Below are positions 6,311 to 8,913 of a DNA stretch of 8,913 bases, piece by piece (positions within the stretch are counted from its first letter, which is position 1; each line of letters opens with the position of its first letter). The notes beneath the pieces were generated by a model that was not told the DNA's origin, did no database searches, and worked only from the letters and a program-made list of their open reading frames with translations. The DNA is from Georgenia sp. (GTDB taxonomy: Bacteria > Actinomycetota > Actinomycetes > Actinomycetales > Actinomycetaceae): the NCBI GenBank assembly GCA_027322565.1, contig DAHVRG010000042.1, forward strand, positions 1 through 8,913. The letters run 5' to 3'. A program made the position numbers and the translations under genes.

Positions 6311-7170
6311 TGATCGAGCTCAAGAGCCCTCGCGAGGTCGAGGCCATGCGACCGGCCGGCCGGTTCGTCGCCGAGGTCCTCGGTGAGCTGCGCCGGCACG
6401 CGGAGGTCGGGGTCAACCTGCTCGACCTCGACGCCCTGGCCCACGAGATGATCCGGAAGGCCGGCGCGGAGTCCTGCTACATCGACTACCACCCCTCCTT
6501 CGGGGCCCGGCCGTTCGGTCACGTGCTGTGCACGTCGGTGAACGACGCCGTGCTCCACGGGCTCCCGCACGACTACCGCCTCCGGGACGGAGACCTCCTG
6601 TCTCTCGACTTCGCCGCGAACGTCGACGGTTGGGTCGCGGACTCGGCGGTGAGCTTCGTCGTCGGTGAGCCCCGGCCGGAGGACCTGCGGCTCATCGAGG
6701 CGACCGAGGTCGCACTGCAGGCTGCGGTCGAGGCGACGGTCGTGGGGAACCGGATCGGTGACATCTCGGCCGCGATCGGCCGGGTCGCCGCCGAGTACGG
6801 ATACCGGGTCAACCTCCAGTTCGGCGGGCACGGCGTGGGCCGCACCATGCACGGGGAGCCCCACGTCCCCAACGACGGTCGCGCGGGCCGCGGGCTCAGG
6901 CTGCGGCCCGGCCTCGTCATCGCCCTCGAGCCGTGGCTCATGGCCGGGACCGACGAGCTGTTCACCGACCCGGACGGATGGACGCTGCGCAGCGTCGACG
7001 GCTCCCGCGGCGCACACAGCGAGCACACCGTGGCCGTGACCCCGCAGGGCCCGCTCGTGCTCACCGCCCGCGGCGGCCGAGGTCAGTCGGTCGCGTACCC
7101 GAGGTGGGCGAGCTGGGCGCGCACGCTCATCACCGCGGCCCGCGCGAGCGTCGGTTCGAGCGGTCCGTAG
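6310..7170 (+). CDS. map: Type I methionine aminopeptidase
   Basis: The enzyme removes the initiator methionine from new proteins when the second residue is small. The 286-residue protein has the full type I pita-bread fold pattern. The expected metal ligands are all visible: Asp100 (SLDFAANVDGW), Asp111 (VADSAVSF), His174 (GGHGVGRTMHGEPHVPN), Glu207 (ALEPW) and Glu238 (HSEHTVAVT), with the substrate-site histidine His83 in LHGLPH. Spacing matches E. coli Map within a residue or two. There is no N-terminal SH3-binding or zinc extension, so it is a short-form enzyme. GTG at 6310 is chosen because the protein begins directly with IELKSPREVEAMR and a -10 box lies six bases away, implying a leaderless mRNA. 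Residues beyond about 255 are not typical of the family and are encoded antisense to the 3' end of the hydrolase gene. It could be one of two map paralogues in the genome. Confidence 0.95.
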   Translation: MIELKSPREVEAMRPAGRFVAEVLGELRRHAEVGVNLLDLDALAHEMIRKAGAESCYIDYHPSFGARPFGHVLCTSVNDAVLHGLPHDYRLRDGDLLSLDFAANVDGWVADSAVSFVVGEPRPEDLRLIEATEVALQAAVEATVVGNRIGDISAAIGRVAAEYGYRVNLQFGGHGVGRTMHGEPHVPNDGRAGRGLRLRPGLVIALEPWLMAGTDELFTDPDGWTLRSVDGSRGAHSEHTVAVTPQGPLVLTARGGRGQSVAYPRWASWARTLITAARASVGSSGP

Positions 7171-7859
7171 GCGACCCGGACGACGTCGGCGGCGGTGTGG
7201 GCACCCGCCGCGACGGCGTCCCGGACCTGGTCCAGCCGCTCGAGGCGGTGGGTCCGGAGCGCCTCGAGGTGGCCGAGCGGGTCGGGGACCACCGGGCCGT
7301 GCGCCGGGGCGAGCACCCTCACCCGTCCCTCGCGCGTGAGCGCGATGAGCCGGTCGAGCGACTCCAGGTAGTCCCCGAGGTCGCCCTCGGGCCAGGGGAC
7401 GACGGTGGTGCCCCGGCCCAGCACCGTGTCACCGGTGAGCAGCACCCCGTCGTCGAGCAGGAGGCACACCGAGTCGGGAGTGTGCCCGGGGGTGAGGAGG
7501 ACCTCGACCCGCAGTCCGCCCTCCTCGAGCACCTCACCGTCGCGGAACGGGGCGCCGCGGCCGGCGCCGCGCACCGGTGCCGGTGCGAGCGCCGTCCACT
7601 CCTCCAGCGCACCGGTGTGGTCGACGTGGTGGTGGGTGAGCAGGGTAGCGGCGACGTCCCCGCCGGCGGCGGCGTGGACCGCGCGCAGGTGGTCGGGCAC
7701 CCCGGCCGGGCCCGGGTCGACGACGACGGCCCCGGCCGGGCCGGACAGCACCCAGGTGTTCGTCCCCTCGAGCGTCATCGGTCCCGGGTTCGGGGCGGTC
7801 ACGCGCCGCGCATGGCGGCCGACGACGGCGTCGTCCTTCGGTCTCGGCTCGTTCGGCAT
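7083..7859 (-). CDS. MBL-fold metallo-hydrolase, LACTB2-like
   Basis: This is a metallo-beta-lactamase-fold hydrolase. From the ATG at 7859 it has 258 residues. It opens with TAPNPGPMTLEGTNTWVL (21-38), typical of the LACTB2-like branch. The metal motif HHHVDH (76-81) follows, then GH in LTPGHTPDS (His126), the bridging aspartate in LTGDT (Asp144), and AHGPVV (His187). A C-terminal winged-helix-like part reads AHTAADVVRVAYGPL. LACTB2 relatives are endoribonucleases, but the fold also serves thioesterases and glyoxalase II, so the substrate is open. It is not a likely antibiotic resistance enzyme. The start is uncertain: an ATG at 7871 and a TTG at 7922 (GGGGAG just upstream) are in frame, but family similarity begins only near residue 20. 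Its 3' end overlaps map by 88 bases. Confidence 0.88.
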   Translation of the reverse strand: MPNEPRPKDDAVVGRHARRVTAPNPGPMTLEGTNTWVLSGPAGAVVVDPGPAGVPDHLRAVHAAAGGDVAATLLTHHHVDHTGALEEWTALAPAPVRGAGRGAPFRDGEVLEEGGLRVEVLLTPGHTPDSVCLLLDDGVLLTGDTVLGRGTTVVPWPEGDLGDYLESLDRLIALTREGRVRVLAPAHGPVVPDPLGHLEALRTHRLERLDQVRDAVAAGAHTAADVVRVAYGPLEPTLARAAVMSVRAQLAHLGYATD

Positions 7860-7950
7860 GGCGCCCAGCATGCACCACACCCGGGACGACCCGCTGCGCT
7901 GCACGGCTCCGGGCCGGGACAAACCGCTCCCCGGGAGAGCGCGGCTGAGG

Positions 7951-7964
7951 TAACGTCTCGGCGG
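7951..7964 (+). promoter_or_regulatory. -10 box for leaderless membrane-protein transcript
   Basis: TAACGT (7951-7956) lies seven bases before the GTG start at 7964. The arrangement, TAAC-T then a short GC-rich gap then GTGATCGA, nearly repeats that in front of map. It predicts transcription starting on the start codon. It sits in the 104-base divergent gap before the hydrolase gene; no -35 is evident. Confidence 0.5.
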
Positions 7965-8896
7965 TGATCGACGACCAGGTCCAGCCGCCCGCCGAGTCCC
8001 CCGCTCCCCACACGGGCCCCGACGCTGCGACGGTGCCGCCCGTGTGGCGCTACGTCATCGGGCTGGCCGCCGCCGTCGTGGGGCTGCTGCCGTGGCTCAT
8101 CACCGGTATCCGGCTGCCGCTCCAGAACCTCTGGGCGACGCCGACCCTTCCGGAGGAGATGCCGCTGGCCCTGCTCCCGTTCAGCCAGTACGCGGTGGTC
8201 GAGATCCCCGCCCTCCTCGTCGTCGGGGGTGCGGTGGCCGGTGCCGTCGCCCGGTGGCGGATCCCGTCCGGTCTCGGCTCGGTGGCGGTCGGGCTCCTCG
8301 CCGTCCAGGTGTTCGCCGTCGTGCAGACCGCGGTGACGGTGAGTGCCGGCCTGGCCCCGCGTACCGAGTCGACGACGTACCTCGTCGGGCTCCTCGCGCT
8401 GTCCGGGGTCTCGGTCGCCGTGGCCGTCGGGACCATGGTGCTCATCGCGCGGGCCCCACGCGCGGGCGTGCTCGTGGGCGTCACTGCAGTCGCCCTCCTC
8501 CTCGGGACCTGGGTCGGTGTCCTCGTCGCCGGCCCGTTCGGCGTCCCCTCCGACGCCGCGATGGTGGTCATCCGGCAGACCCGCTGGGTCGCCCCCGTCC
8601 TCATCGGAGGGGCGATCGCGTGGGCGGGTCTCCGCACGGTCGGGCGGGCGGTGGGCGCGCTCGGGTCGTTGCTCGCGCTGTGGCTCGTCCCCCCGCTCCT
8701 CACCGCCGTCACGAGCGCGGTCGGCAGCCGGATCCTCGCCGGTCACCTCGCGGACATGCTGGAGTACGGGGTCGGCGTGTTCCGGATGGCGGCGACGACG
8801 CCCTCACTCGTCGTGCCGCCGCTCCTCGTCGCCGTCGGTGTCGCCGCGGCCGGGCTGCTGCTCCGCGGCGTCCGCCGGCGCCACCCCTCCCCCTAG
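7964..8896 (+). CDS. Integral membrane protein of unknown function, about eight helices
   Basis: I do not recognise a named family. The 310-residue protein starts with a polar, Pro/Ala-rich cytoplasmic-type stretch (1-26), followed by about eight hydrophobic segments: near 28-50, 76-97, 102-128, 136-162, 167-191, 207-223, 227-253 and 280-301. It ends with the basic tail RGVRRRHPSP. The longest polar loop, between the first two helices, contains IRLPLQNLWATPTLPEEMPLA and is the most distinctive part. Only scattered charged residues lie within helices, and no ATP-binding, transporter or enzyme motif is visible. There is no cleavable signal peptide. GTG at 7964 is supported by the -10 box just upstream, implying a leaderless mRNA. 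The gene is divergent from the hydrolase gene and may be monocistronic. Only 17 bases follow its stop. Confidence 0.75.
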   Translation: MIDDQVQPPAESPAPHTGPDAATVPPVWRYVIGLAAAVVGLLPWLITGIRLPLQNLWATPTLPEEMPLALLPFSQYAVVEIPALLVVGGAVAGAVARWRIPSGLGSVAVGLLAVQVFAVVQTAVTVSAGLAPRTESTTYLVGLLALSGVSVAVAVGTMVLIARAPRAGVLVGVTAVALLLGTWVGVLVAGPFGVPSDAAMVVIRQTRWVAPVLIGGAIAWAGLRTVGRAVGALGSLLALWLVPPLLTAVTSAVGSRILAGHLADMLEYGVGVFRMAATTPSLVVPPLLVAVGVAAAGLLLRGVRRRHPSP

Positions 8897-8913
8897 TGCG
8901 CCGGGTCCGGCTC

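Noticed and set aside
4834..7026. Longer kinase protein of 730 residues using upstream codons
   Set aside because: Residues before MRCLGLDVGT are antisense to the methionine aminopeptidase gene, and the FGGY fold begins exactly at that ATG.
7799..8746. A 315-codon minus-strand frame opposite the membrane protein
   Set aside because: Its composition is that of a GC-rich shadow frame (Arg, Asp, Gly, Pro, Glu). The plus-strand frame has regular hydrophobic helices and a plausible promoter.

Overview
The window is very GC-rich, with G or C at most third codon positions. Its gene set fits an actinomycete (Actinomycetota), most likely a motile member of Micrococcales or a relative. The lineage is inferred from composition, protein style and gene neighbours. 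No rRNA or other marker gene is present.

Bases 1-4576 belong to a flagellar locus. On the minus strand, flhB, flhA and the start of an flhF-like gene run leftwards as an overlapping operon of export-apparatus genes. On the plus strand, flgL and fliW overlap by ATGA, followed by an flgN-type chaperone gene. The two halves meet near base 3012. There flhB has lost its 5' third (TM1-2) and flgL has lost roughly its first 40%, and nothing separates the two stumps. Both remaining frames are undamaged. This is what one end of an inversion, a deletion between divergent genes, or a chimeric assembly join would look like. It is the most important point to settle before this locus is interpreted.

The FlgN-like protein ends in about 37 residues that resemble the C terminus of FlgL, which is the kind of terminus FlgN is known to bind as a chaperone. 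The csrA gene that commonly follows fliW is absent.

Bases 4577-4833, between the convergent flgN and kinase genes, hold a composite inverted-repeat element. It has six 18-bp tandem units on one side, about three diverged units in the opposite orientation on the other, and short tandem-duplicated ends.

Bases 4834-8913 hold ordinary non-flagellar genes: an orphan FGGY sugar kinase (minus), a type I methionine aminopeptidase (plus), an MBL-fold hydrolase of the LACTB2-like type (minus) and an eight-helix membrane protein of unknown function (plus). The aminopeptidase and membrane-protein genes both start with GTGATC six to seven bases after a TAAC-T -10 box, so both appear to be transcribed as leaderless mRNAs. 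The aminopeptidase and hydrolase genes overlap by 88 bases tail to tail. I see no wholly new system; the unusual features are the broken flhB/flgL junction, the client-like FlgN tail and the repeat element.
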